Shown here in pieces: positions 1 to 5,041 of a DNA stretch of 5,628 nt. Both the position numbers and the translations under genes were made by a program. The notes beneath the pieces were generated by a model. The model was not told the origin of the DNA. It was given only the letters and a program-made list of their open reading frames with translations, and ran no database searches. Numbering within the stretch: the stretch's first letter is position 1; every line of letters starts with the position of its first letter. The stretch covers positions 1-5,628 of the forward strand of contig CAAGDP010000118.1 in NCBI GenBank assembly GCA_900768635.1, read 5' to 3'. This DNA is from Enterobacterales bacterium. GTDB lineage: Bacteria > Pseudomonadota > Gammaproteobacteria > Enterobacterales > Succinivibrionaceae.

Positions 1-67
1 CGGTGCCCACACAGATTGTCTTGTCTGTTTTTTTAATGAACTTCACGCTTTTGCCGTGACAACGGAT
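1..67 (-). ncRNA. 5' leader of an rRNA operon (start of the pre-rRNA transcript; 16S gene lies beyond the left edge)
   Basis: Read on the minus strand, bases 20 down to 3 are GACAATCTGTGTGGGCAC. This is the same string that follows boxA in the E. coli rrn leader, and similar leaders are known from other gammaproteobacteria. Before it, the order of elements matches E. coli. There is a promoter (72-99), then a small hairpin with arms TCACG/CGTGA (43-47 and 55-59) where E. coli has its GC-rich leader hairpin. Next comes a boxA-like stretch GTTCATTAAAAAAAC (41 down to 27), comparable to GCTCTTTAAC but imperfect. The leader would be transcribed leftward into 16S rRNA. The string match and order are seen directly; the presence of 16S outside the window is inference. 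boxA is the weakest part of the match. Confidence 0.75.
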
Positions 68-71
68 GCAT

Positions 72-99
72 ATATTACTGTTTTTATTTTTTTATGCAA
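72..99 (-). promoter_or_regulatory. rRNA operon promoter (-35 TTGCAT, -10 TAATAT)
   Basis: On the minus strand the hexamer TTGCAT (99-94) is followed after 16 bp by TAATAT (77-72). Spacing of 16 bp is the same as in E. coli rrnB P2. Transcription would start near base 65, about 45 nt before the conserved leader motif. The hexamers alone are ordinary (four of six matches each). The position relative to the leader and the AT-rich element just upstream are what make the call. The exact -10 could instead be TATATG (74-69). Confidence 0.6.
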
Positions 100-103
100 C
101 ACG

Positions 104-124
104 TTTTTTTCAATTTTTTCACAT
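104..124 (-). promoter_or_regulatory. UP-element-like A-tracts upstream of the rRNA promoter
   Basis: On the minus strand, two A-tracts (A6 at 119-114 and A7 at 110-104, separated by TTG) sit about 40-57 bp upstream of the inferred start. This is the place where the alpha C-terminal domain of RNA polymerase contacts UP elements in E. coli rRNA promoters. The whole window is AT-rich, so the composition alone means little; the phasing supports the call. Confidence 0.45.
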
Positions 125-462
125 TTATCATTCTTTTGACTAATTTTTAAACTAAAACCCAAAAAATTTTAAACTATTTTGCCCTCTTATACAATTTTTC
201 CTGATAACCTGATGAAAAGAACGTTCTGAAGACGTTAGTAAGATTCTTTGAAAAGTTGTTGATTGCTGATTATTTATACTATCTTCAATAATCAGATACT
301 TCAAAATTACTGACAAACCAGCAGTTTTTTTCAGAAAACTGAACAGATATTTTCTCCAAATCAATCATGAACTACACCATCCTCCTGAAACAGATATAAA
401 TCTTGATTAAAAACAAGGATAGAGTTTTTTCATGATCAGATCAATTTGGAAACATCCACACT
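125..462. other. Gene-free region upstream of the rRNA promoter
   Basis: No convincing gene is seen. A 70-codon minus-strand frame (364-152) begins with TTG and resembles no family I recognise. A second frame (ATG at 368-366, 27 codons) has AGGAGG 12 bases upstream, but it is short and overlaps inverted repeats. The region holds a perfect 9-bp inverted repeat (266-274/287-295), a 10-bp palindrome AGAACGTTCT (218-227) and a 7-bp hairpin (322-341). A TATAAG hexamer (191-186, minus) could belong to a second, upstream rRNA promoter, but its -35 is poor. The most likely role is regulatory DNA for the rRNA operon, for example sites for nucleoid proteins. No specific binding site is claimed. Confidence 0.4.
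266..295. repeat. Perfect 9-bp inverted repeat, 12-base spacer
   Basis: CTGATTATT (266-274) is exactly mirrored by AATAATCAG (287-295). No U-tract follows on either strand, so it is not a standard terminator. It lies about 200-230 bp upstream of the inferred rRNA transcription start, so a protein-binding site is possible. In AT-rich DNA a chance match of this size is not excluded. Confidence 0.4.
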
Positions 463-497
463 AAAAAAAAGCACCCTTATATCTAAAAGAGTGCTTT
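463..497 (-). terminator. Rho-independent terminator of the tag-like gene
   Basis: On the minus strand an 11-bp stem (AAAGCACTCTT pairing with AAGGGTGCTTT, one G-U pair) with an 8-base loop runs directly into a U-tract of eight. It begins 41 bases after the stop codon of the tag-like gene. It separates that gene from the rRNA promoter region downstream. Confidence 0.88.
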
Positions 498-537
498 AAA
501 TATTCTTAATAACTGTCTGCTCAGACAATTCGAAAAA

Positions 538-1185
538 TCAGAATTTTCCAAAAATTTTCGCTTCATCAAGACAAATACTTCTTGCCTGACAATCTCCGGC
601 ATGAGAATTTATCATTCCTACAGTTTCCATAAAACTAAGGCAGACCGCAGGTGTCGTATAGGTAAATCCACGATCTTTCAAATCCTTACTCATCGCTTTG
701 GCCATGTTCTGCAAATCTTCCTTGGATTTACCGCCAATAATTACCTTCCCATTAGTAAAGGACCAGCAAAATTCAGAGAAATCTATACCTTCATCCTTCA
801 TTTTAACAAAAGCCTTGGCATTGGTTATTATTGATCTCAGCTTCTGCTTGTTTCTGTTAATGTGTTTATAGTTTGCATCGGAATCATGTGCCTTATCATC
901 TTCGACTATGGTATCAATATCAACCAGTGAAAAATCTACAAGCTTATATGGATCAAAATTAGCAAATTTCAATCTGTAAGTCTCTCTGGCAGGTAAGTAG
1001 GAAATCTGAGTCAAATCATAAGAATCTTCCCCTTCCTTCTCTGATTTAAATCCTCCTGCCGACTGGCAATGTAAACATAGCTTTTCAAACAACTCCTGTT
1101 CATCAACAACAGGATGACCCCATTCAAAATCATGAAAATTTTGAAATAATGGATCTTTTTCTGCCCAGTTACAACTACCTGCCAT
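538..1185 (-). CDS. tag: Divergent DNA-3-methyladenine glycosylase I (Tag) family protein
   Basis: Tag enzymes excise 3-methyladenine from alkylated DNA as the first step of base-excision repair in the cytoplasm. The 215-residue protein aligns with E. coli Tag (187 residues) nearly end to end: DPLF.NFHDFEWG (11-23), LFEKLC (32-37), the helix-hairpin-helix region NRNKQKLRSIITNAKAF (110-126), CWSF (140-143), and LKDRGF...CLSFMETVGMINSH (169-195). The zinc-snap ligands of E. coli Tag (Cys4, His17, His175, Cys179) correspond to Cys5, His18, His195 and Cys199. However, the base-pocket residues Tyr13, Tyr16, Glu38 and Trp46 align with Phe14, Phe17, His39 and Lys47. There are insertions at about 47-65 and 97-108. 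The fold is therefore well supported, but 3-methyladenine activity is doubtful. The ATG is preceded by AAGGGG with 5-base spacing (1196-1191), so the start is firm. It is a single-gene unit with its own terminator. The symbol denotes the family only. Confidence 0.85.
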   Translation of the reverse strand: MAGSCNWAEKDPLFQNFHDFEWGHPVVDEQELFEKLCLHCQSAGGFKSEKEGEDSYDLTQISYLPARETYRLKFANFDPYKLVDFSLVDIDTIVEDDKAHDSDANYKHINRNKQKLRSIITNAKAFVKMKDEGIDFSEFCWSFTNGKVIIGGKSKEDLQNMAKAMSKDLKDRGFTYTTPAVCLSFMETVGMINSHAGDCQARSICLDEAKIFGKF

Positions 1186-1539
1186 ATTAGCCCCTTAAAA
1201 CTATAATCCCGCAGCGTTCACAGCAATCAACCGATGGTGAATCAAGCTATACTCAAAAAGAACTATCCTTTACAGAACATGACTAATCCATCCTTGTTCA
1301 ATTTACCAATCTCATTATACAATCGGGAGAAATTAACTTAGACGGAATATTCCTTCTTTTAAAACATATCTGATTAATTTATAACAATCTTTTGATATAT
1401 ACCACCATTTTATTATAAAAATGTGGATTAAACACTTTTTTTGCTTTTTCCGCCAGTCATACCCCATAATATCCCCCTGCAATGACTATCAGAAATTAGG
1501 TATATTTACGAATTCTGATCAGTACAAATTCTTAATCAT
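1186..1539. other. Intergenic region upstream of the tag-like gene
   Basis: About 350 bases without a coding region. It contains two perfect minus-strand TATAAT hexamers (1319-1314 and 1417-1412), both with poor -35 matches, so the true start of tag transcription is unclear. A palindrome GGAATATTCC (1344-1353) lies upstream of the nearer one. A bulged hairpin (about 1402-1425) is present but has no adjoining U-tract. I see no small gene and no recognisable RNA. Confidence 0.4.
1314..1353 (-). promoter_or_regulatory. Candidate tag promoter with an upstream palindrome
   Basis: TATAAT (1319-1314, minus strand) matches the -10 consensus exactly. The expected -35 position (about 1337-1342) has no good hexamer. 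A 10-bp palindrome GGAATATTCC (1344-1353) is centred about 41 bp upstream of the predicted start, where activators that replace a -35 contact often bind. The leader to the tag start would be about 120 bases. This rests on short motifs only. Confidence 0.3.
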
Positions 1540-1573
1540 AAAAAAAAGCTCCAAACTTATGTTAAGAGCTTTT
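1540..1573 (-). terminator. Rho-independent terminator of the Bax-inhibitor-like gene
   Basis: On the minus strand AAAAGCTC pairs with GAGCTTTT (8 bp, 14-base loop) and leads into a run of U residues. It starts 34 bases after the stop codon of the upstream gene, so that gene and the tag-like gene are probably separate transcription units. Confidence 0.85.
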
Positions 1574-1606
1574 ACAGACCAACCGCTAAAATTGGACTAA
1601 TAGTTT

Positions 1607-2407
1607 TTAATCTCTTGTGGCATTAGCAATCTGTATTAACAGTTTTAAAATCTGTATATACAAATAAACCATTGTAATCAGTATAGACACTGAACAATAC
1701 CACTCAAAATCTTTTGGAGCCCCTTCCTGTTCACCGGTTTCAGCAGTGTTTATGTCTATTACCAGAGACATACTTCCCCACAAGATAAGGAACACAGTAA
1801 TACCAATAGCAATCAATCCATAGCCACCTGAAACATCTAATCCGAATAATTTATCACCAATATCTTTAAAAACAAAAGCAGTAATAACATTTAAAAGGAT
1901 CAATGCAAATGCAGCAATAGTCGCAACTTTAAAAACAGACAAAAAGGTATCATTTACCTTAATAAAGCCCATTTTGTAGGATAATGATACAGATGCCAAC
2001 AGAATTACAGTAGCGCCCAGTGCTTTAAAAGCTATACCAGAATATGCGGTTTCCACAACTGATACCAATGCCCAAAGGAAAACTCCTTCAGTTACAGCAT
2101 AAGGGAAAGCTATATATCTGGCCAAATCCTTTTTAAAGCACATTGCCAGAACTAATCCCAGACCAACAAGACCTGAAACTGTACTTGCTGTACCATATAC
2201 TGCCATAGTTAAATTTTCAAAAGGCAGAGCCATCAAAACAACTATTGTAGCTAACAATACCAGAGTTAATAATCCTGTTTTATTAACAACACCTGATACG
2301 GTCATGGTTTCCTGAGAACCTCTGGCTACATTTCTTGCAGCATCTGAAATCACTTGTTCGTTAAACACCGGAGAACCAGATCTTGAAAGAACGTTTAGTC
2401 TACCCAT
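1607..2407 (-). CDS. YccA/Bax inhibitor-1 family integral membrane protein
   Basis: Members of the Bax-inhibitor-1 (TMBIM) family are inner-membrane proteins; characterised relatives act as pH-sensitive calcium leak channels or interact with membrane proteases. The role of this branch is unknown. Numbered from the chosen start (266 residues), about seven hydrophobic segments are visible, near 43-61, 69-89, 96-119, 125-146, 156-181, 193-217 and 235-260. Family marks include a short polar N-terminus with SRSGSPVFNEQ, a glutamate in segment 3 (Glu107), an aspartate at the end of segment 6 (Asp208), and the C-terminal pattern PKDFEWYCSVSILITMVYLY. The last pattern is typical of the group with an N-terminal S-x-P-x-x-(N/S) motif (COG4760-like). 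The start is uncertain. An in-frame ATG 36 bases upstream (2443) would give 278 residues, but it has no ribosome-binding site and lies about 8 bases from the predicted transcription start. A strong GGAGGGG (2433-2427) sits between the two ATGs, 19 bases before 2407 and 10 before an in-frame CTG (2416). Confidence 0.85.
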   Translation of the reverse strand: MGRLNVLSRSGSPVFNEQVISDAARNVARGSQETMTVSGVVNKTGLLTLVLLATIVVLMALPFENLTMAVYGTASTVSGLVGLGLVLAMCFKKDLARYIAFPYAVTEGVFLWALVSVVETAYSGIAFKALGATVILLASVSLSYKMGFIKVNDTFLSVFKVATIAAFALILLNVITAFVFKDIGDKLFGLDVSGGYGLIAIGITVFLILWGSMSLVIDINTAETGEQEGAPKDFEWYCSVSILITMVYLYIQILKLLIQIANATRD

Positions 2408-2426
2408 ACTATTCAGGCTAAAATTG

Positions 2427-2433
2427 CCCCTCC
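2427..2433 (-). promoter_or_regulatory. Strong Shine-Dalgarno GGAGGGG lying inside the longest reading frame
   Basis: Read on the minus strand, this is the best ribosome-binding site near the gene. Because it falls downstream of the first ATG (2443), it argues that translation begins further in, at the CTG (2416, spacing 10) or the ATG (2407, spacing 19). Neither spacing is ideal. Confidence 0.5.
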
Positions 2434-2459
2434 ATATTTTCATTAAGTAATGAAATTAT
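2434..2459. promoter_or_regulatory. Operator-like 26-bp palindrome at the Bax-inhibitor gene promoter
   Basis: The half sites TTTCATTA (2438-2445) and TAATGAAA (2448-2455) are perfect mirrors around a 2-bp centre. The symmetry extends to 12-base arms with one mismatch (2434-2459). It overlaps the end of the -10 hexamer (2458-2463), the predicted transcription start and the upstream ATG. A protein bound here would block RNA polymerase, so a repressor site is the natural reading. The regulator is unknown. Confidence 0.5.
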
Positions 2460-2485
2460 TATACAGAAAAATTTTATCCGATCAA
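2458..2485 (-). promoter_or_regulatory. Sigma-70-type promoter of the Bax-inhibitor-like gene
   Basis: Minus-strand TTGATC (2485-2480) is followed after 16 bp by a perfect TATAAT (2463-2458). Transcription would start near 2451. It lies directly ahead of the gene and after the terminator of the preceding operon, so this gene is probably transcribed alone. Confidence 0.65.
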
Positions 2486-2490
2486 ATCGT

Positions 2491-2541
2491 ACCATTTTCC
2501 CTTACTCTTTCACCAAAAACACAAAAAGAAGGAAAAATGGT
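2491..2541. repeat. 13-bp inverted repeat (one mismatch) just upstream of the promoter
   Basis: ACCATTTTCCCTT (2491-2503) is mirrored by AAGGAAAAATGGT (2529-2541) with 25 bases between. It ends 6 bp upstream of the -35 hexamer and outside the predicted transcript. No U-tract follows. A second small mirror, TTACC/GGTAA (2541-2545 and 2553-2557), abuts it. It may be a binding site for an upstream regulator or only AT-rich symmetry. Confidence 0.4.
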
Positions 2542-2604
2542 TACCTTTCTTTGGTAAATAATGAAGATGATGACAATGAAAACAGCTGTACTTTATTTAA
2601 TACT

Positions 2605-2651
2605 AAAAAAAATTTCCACACTTCTCGTTCAGTAACGGCAAGTATGGAAAT
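2605..2651 (-). terminator. Rho-independent terminator of the signalling operon
   Basis: On the minus strand a 12-bp stem (ATTTCCATACTT with AAGTGTGGAAAT, one G-U pair) is topped by an inner CGTT/AACG stem with loop ACTG. It is followed by a run of about eight U residues. It starts 57 bases after the stop codon of the diguanylate cyclase gene. Confidence 0.92.
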
Positions 2652-2707
2652 ATCAAATAAACAAATTTTCAGATTCCGGCAATCAAGCCTGTCTATTTGA
2701 ACAGCAA

Positions 2708-3691
2708 CTATTTATCGTTAATTCCGAAGGCTGTTATTCTGTTTCGGCCATGCTCCTTGGAGTAATATAGACAATTATCGGCATTTTTTAACCACTCCTG
2801 TGCAGATGCAATATCTGTTGTTAACTGGCAAAGTCCTACACTTATTGTGAATTTTATATGCAAATCTTCATAATCTACAGTATATGCCTCAACAGCTTTT
2901 CTTACACGCTCTGCAACCATAAAAGACTTTTCGATATCAGAATCCAGGAGAATAACGGTAAATTCCTCACCACCATATCTTCCGGCCACATCTGTAGCCC
3001 GCAGTTGTTTTCTCAAAATCTTAGACAAAGTTCTTAAAACTTCATCACCGGCAGGATGCCCATAAGTATCATTAACTTTCTTAAAGAAATCGATATCAAA
3101 CATCATAAGGGTGATGCTGATATTTTTGCGTTTAAAGCGATTAAATTCCTGTACCAGACACTCTTGCCAGTAGGCTCTGTTATACAATTTTGTCAAACCA
3201 TCTGTTATGGACAGTTTACGTAATTGCTCATTGGCATTTTGAAGACCGAGCTGATTTGTAGCACTTTCAGTGACATCGTAAACTATAATACAAATATGAG
3301 AAATTCCGCCATGAATACTTCTCAGGGGCAGAATGGTGATGTTTTGAAACATTGTGGCGCTAAGTCCTGTAAAAGGTCTCGCACTAGGAAACTTGAAAAG
3401 ATACTCTTTCTGTTCCCATGTGCTGAAAACCGGAGCCTGAAGCATTACTGCATCCTCAATTTTCCTTTTAAGCCATTCCTTGGACAAATCTGGAAATTCC
3501 TTAAAGATATTCTTATCTCTTACACTAATGCCATTTACACCACTATGGTTTTCCATAAAACCATTCCAAACCAGGATATTCTCTTGCATATCAAGAACAA
3601 CCAGGCCTACATCAAGGGACTGCAAAATGTCCAACAGCCAATGAAAATCCTCAAAATCATTAACTAGCGCATCTGATTCAAAATTTGACAT
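2708..3691 (-). CDS. PAS-GGDEF diguanylate cyclase
   Basis: This enzyme should condense two GTP into cyclic di-GMP, the second messenger for biofilm, motility and adhesion control. In the 327-residue protein a PAS-like sensory domain occupies about 15-143 (LDVGLVVLDMQENILVWN...ISHICIIVYDVTES). A short helical linker (about 144-160) leads to the GGDEF domain (about 161-322). The domain carries DGLTKLYNR (164-172), metal-binding Asp199 in MFDIDFFK, substrate contacts Asn207 and Asp216 (NDTYGHPAGDE), and the active signature GGEEF (240-244). The inhibitory site RxxD (Arg231-Asp234) lies five residues before it, so product feedback is expected. There are no membrane segments, so it is cytoplasmic. 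The start is set by AGGA (3702-3699), 7 bases before the ATG. That site overlaps the stop codon of the upstream receiver-CheC gene, which points to translational coupling. The PAS ligand is unknown. Confidence 0.94.
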   Translation of the reverse strand: MSNFESDALVNDFEDFHWLLDILQSLDVGLVVLDMQENILVWNGFMENHSGVNGISVRDKNIFKEFPDLSKEWLKRKIEDAVMLQAPVFSTWEQKEYLFKFPSARPFTGLSATMFQNITILPLRSIHGGISHICIIVYDVTESATNQLGLQNANEQLRKLSITDGLTKLYNRAYWQECLVQEFNRFKRKNISITLMMFDIDFFKKVNDTYGHPAGDEVLRTLSKILRKQLRATDVAGRYGGEEFTVILLDSDIEKSFMVAERVRKAVEAYTVDYEDLHIKFTISVGLCQLTTDIASAQEWLKNADNCLYYSKEHGRNRITAFGINDK

Positions 3692-3698
3692 TTTATAT

Positions 3699-3703
3699 TC
3701 CTA
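3699..3703 (-). promoter_or_regulatory. Ribosome-binding site overlapping the upstream stop codon
   Basis: Minus-strand AGGA (3702-3699) shares bases with the TAG stop (3703-3701) of the receiver-CheC gene and lies 7 bases before the cyclase ATG. Ribosomes ending the first gene would be placed to start the second, which keeps the two products in step. Confidence 0.7.
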
Positions 3704-4684
3704 TATGTATGACAGTCGTTCTTCTAAATGAGGCAACGAATCTTCCGTAAACAACAGATAAAGAACGCAATCGATATTTCTGTCAGGAATGGTATATACC
3801 ATCTTTACATTTAATATCCCTTTATCAGCAAGCTCCGGAGACAGAAGCTGAATATTCTCGCTTAGTCGAACTATTGATGGATGAGTTCTGCTAAATTGAA
3901 CACCCAGTTGTTCTCCAACACCATTCATAAGAGTAGAAATAACAAGATTACTTAACTCTATCATTGTGGCTTTTCTGCCGGATACAAGTTCAGAATCATC
4001 TACTAAAAGATGTAAAAGGTTATCTATGCAATCAGCGGAATAGGAAATAAGAATCTCTCCGTTCATGCAAGACCCTGAAAATCCTGCACCAATAAGAATA
4101 TCATCATCTGATAAAAGGTTATATTTAATGTCATCGCATAAATTTCGACCTTTTAACTCTGAAACTACCGGAATCGGTAGATTGATAAAAATATTCAGGA
4201 GATCGCCTAACTGTTTTGCTGCTTTTCCTGTTGATATATTCAGAACTTCCTGAAGCTTATCTCTGTATGTAACTTCTGCACCAACATAAACATCATCACC
4301 ATCTTCGGTTTCGAGTTCATCGGCCAGCCCGTACTTTTTCAAAACTTCAAACAGTGAATTAAAATCCAGAGGCTTTTTCAGGTATGCCAAAGCGCCTAAA
4401 GACATTATTTTCTTCTCTGCAGCAGCTTGAATATCTCCAGTTATAACAATTACCAATATATCCAACTGAGCTTTTTTAATTTCTTCAAGAACCTGATAAC
4501 CATCCATATTCGGCATATTCAAGTCCAAAAACATAAGCTCACCAAAACCACTGCGTATCAACTCTAAAGCCTGTAATCCATCAGAAACTTCTTTTAAATT
4601 CTTTTTTAAATCTTTAGGAAGACCTTTTATCAACTGTGATCGTGCAAACTTGGAATCGTCACATACTATAACAGATAAACTCAT
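3701..4684 (-). CDS. Response regulator: receiver domain fused to a CheC-like phosphatase domain
   Basis: Residues are numbered from the chosen ATG (327 residues). The receiver domain (about 3-120) has the acidic pair Asp9-Asp10, phospho-acceptor Asp54 (LMFLDLNMPNMDG), Thr82 and Lys104 (KKP), so it should be phosphorylated by a histidine kinase. After an acidic linker (about 122-138) comes a CheC/CheX/FliY-type domain (about 140-300). It has two helices with the E-x-x-N phosphatase pattern: Glu146/Asn149 in QEVLNISTGKAAKQLG and Glu243/Asn246 in ELSNLVISTLMNGVGEQLG. Both catalytic pairs are intact, which suggests active dephosphorylation of its own receiver, a partner chain or another CheY-like protein. 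ATG at 4684 is preferred, giving the usual receiver beginning MSLSVIVCDDS with a weak GGA 9 bases upstream. A TTG at 4702 would add six residues and has no ribosome-binding site. It is the first gene of the operon with the diguanylate cyclase. No kinase is encoded here. Confidence 0.92.
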   Translation of the reverse strand: MSLSVIVCDDSKFARSQLIKGLPKDLKKNLKEVSDGLQALELIRSGFGELMFLDLNMPNMDGYQVLEEIKKAQLDILVIVITGDIQAAAEKKIMSLGALAYLKKPLDFNSLFEVLKKYGLADELETEDGDDVYVGAEVTYRDKLQEVLNISTGKAAKQLGDLLNIFINLPIPVVSELKGRNLCDDIKYNLLSDDDILIGAGFSGSCMNGEILISYSADCIDNLLHLLVDDSELVSGRKATMIELSNLVISTLMNGVGEQLGVQFSRTHPSIVRLSENIQLLSPELADKGILNVKMVYTIPDRNIDCVLYLLFTEDSLPHLEERLSYI

Positions 4685-5041
4685 ACTGGTAATTCCAACC
4701 AATTAACCCATGCAACTTTCAATGCTCAACAGTCCTTATCGTTTTTATCTCTAAAGTGACGCATATTCTTAATTAACTAGCCACTATAAACAAAGACAAG
4801 TCCTCTGCAACAAGAGATAGGATGAAGTTCAGATAAACCGCAATAATGATAAGCATCGAATTTAAGCTTTTAATAAGTGAGATTTTACGAAATTACAATA
4901 ACAGAAACAGTGATATACATATATATAATTACAAAAATCAGAAAAGACTCGCGTTGGCCTTATCATTCTTTGAAGATCTTTCCAAAGAGTATAGTTTTCC
5001 GAGTTATTTATTACCCAATTCAAACATCTGATTTCCCTTGA
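4685..5041. other. Upstream region of the signalling operon, no intact gene
   Basis: This should hold the operon promoter. The best minus-strand -10 candidate is TATAGT (4788-4783) with a weak -35 TTGCAG 16 bp upstream (4810-4805), giving a leader of about 90 bases. No flagellar sigma-28 pattern was seen. A 61-codon plus-strand frame (4846-5031) has no good ribosome-binding site and resembles nothing I recognise; it may be the upstream part of the decayed element to the right. Confidence 0.35.
4783..4810 (-). promoter_or_regulatory. Candidate promoter of the receiver-CheC / cyclase operon
   Basis: TATAGT (4788-4783) is five of six to the -10 consensus, but the -35 TTGCAG (4810-4805) is only three of six. 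No better pair lies between the gene start and the decayed region. It is a weak call based on motif alone. Confidence 0.3.

Noticed and set aside
13..34. ACAGA/TCTGT hairpin followed by seven Ts on the plus strand, looking like a terminator
   Set aside because: The same bases are explained better as the rRNA leader motif and boxA-like region on the minus strand.
322..341. Hairpin CAGTTTT/AAAACTG
   Set aside because: Seven AT-rich pairs with no U-tract and no gene ending there, so not called as a terminator.
152..364. 70-codon minus-strand frame (and a 27-codon frame starting at 368)
   Set aside because: The longer frame starts with TTG at poor spacing and its sequence resembles no family. 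Both lie in the upstream region of the rRNA operon after a strong terminator. The AGGAGG ahead of the short frame is 12 bases away and may be chance.
601..834. 77-codon plus-strand frame
   Set aside because: Antisense shadow inside the well-supported tag-like gene.
1402..1425. Bulged hairpin CCACCATTTT/AAAATGTGG on the plus strand
   Set aside because: Its T-run begins about 11 bases later, no plus-strand gene precedes it, and it contains a bulge; chance symmetry is likely.
3224..3667. 147-codon plus-strand frame
   Set aside because: Antisense to the PAS half of the cyclase, whose family motifs and ribosome-binding site are clear; the antisense product shows no domain pattern.
4065..4253. 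62-codon plus-strand frame
   Set aside because: Antisense shadow inside the receiver-CheC gene.
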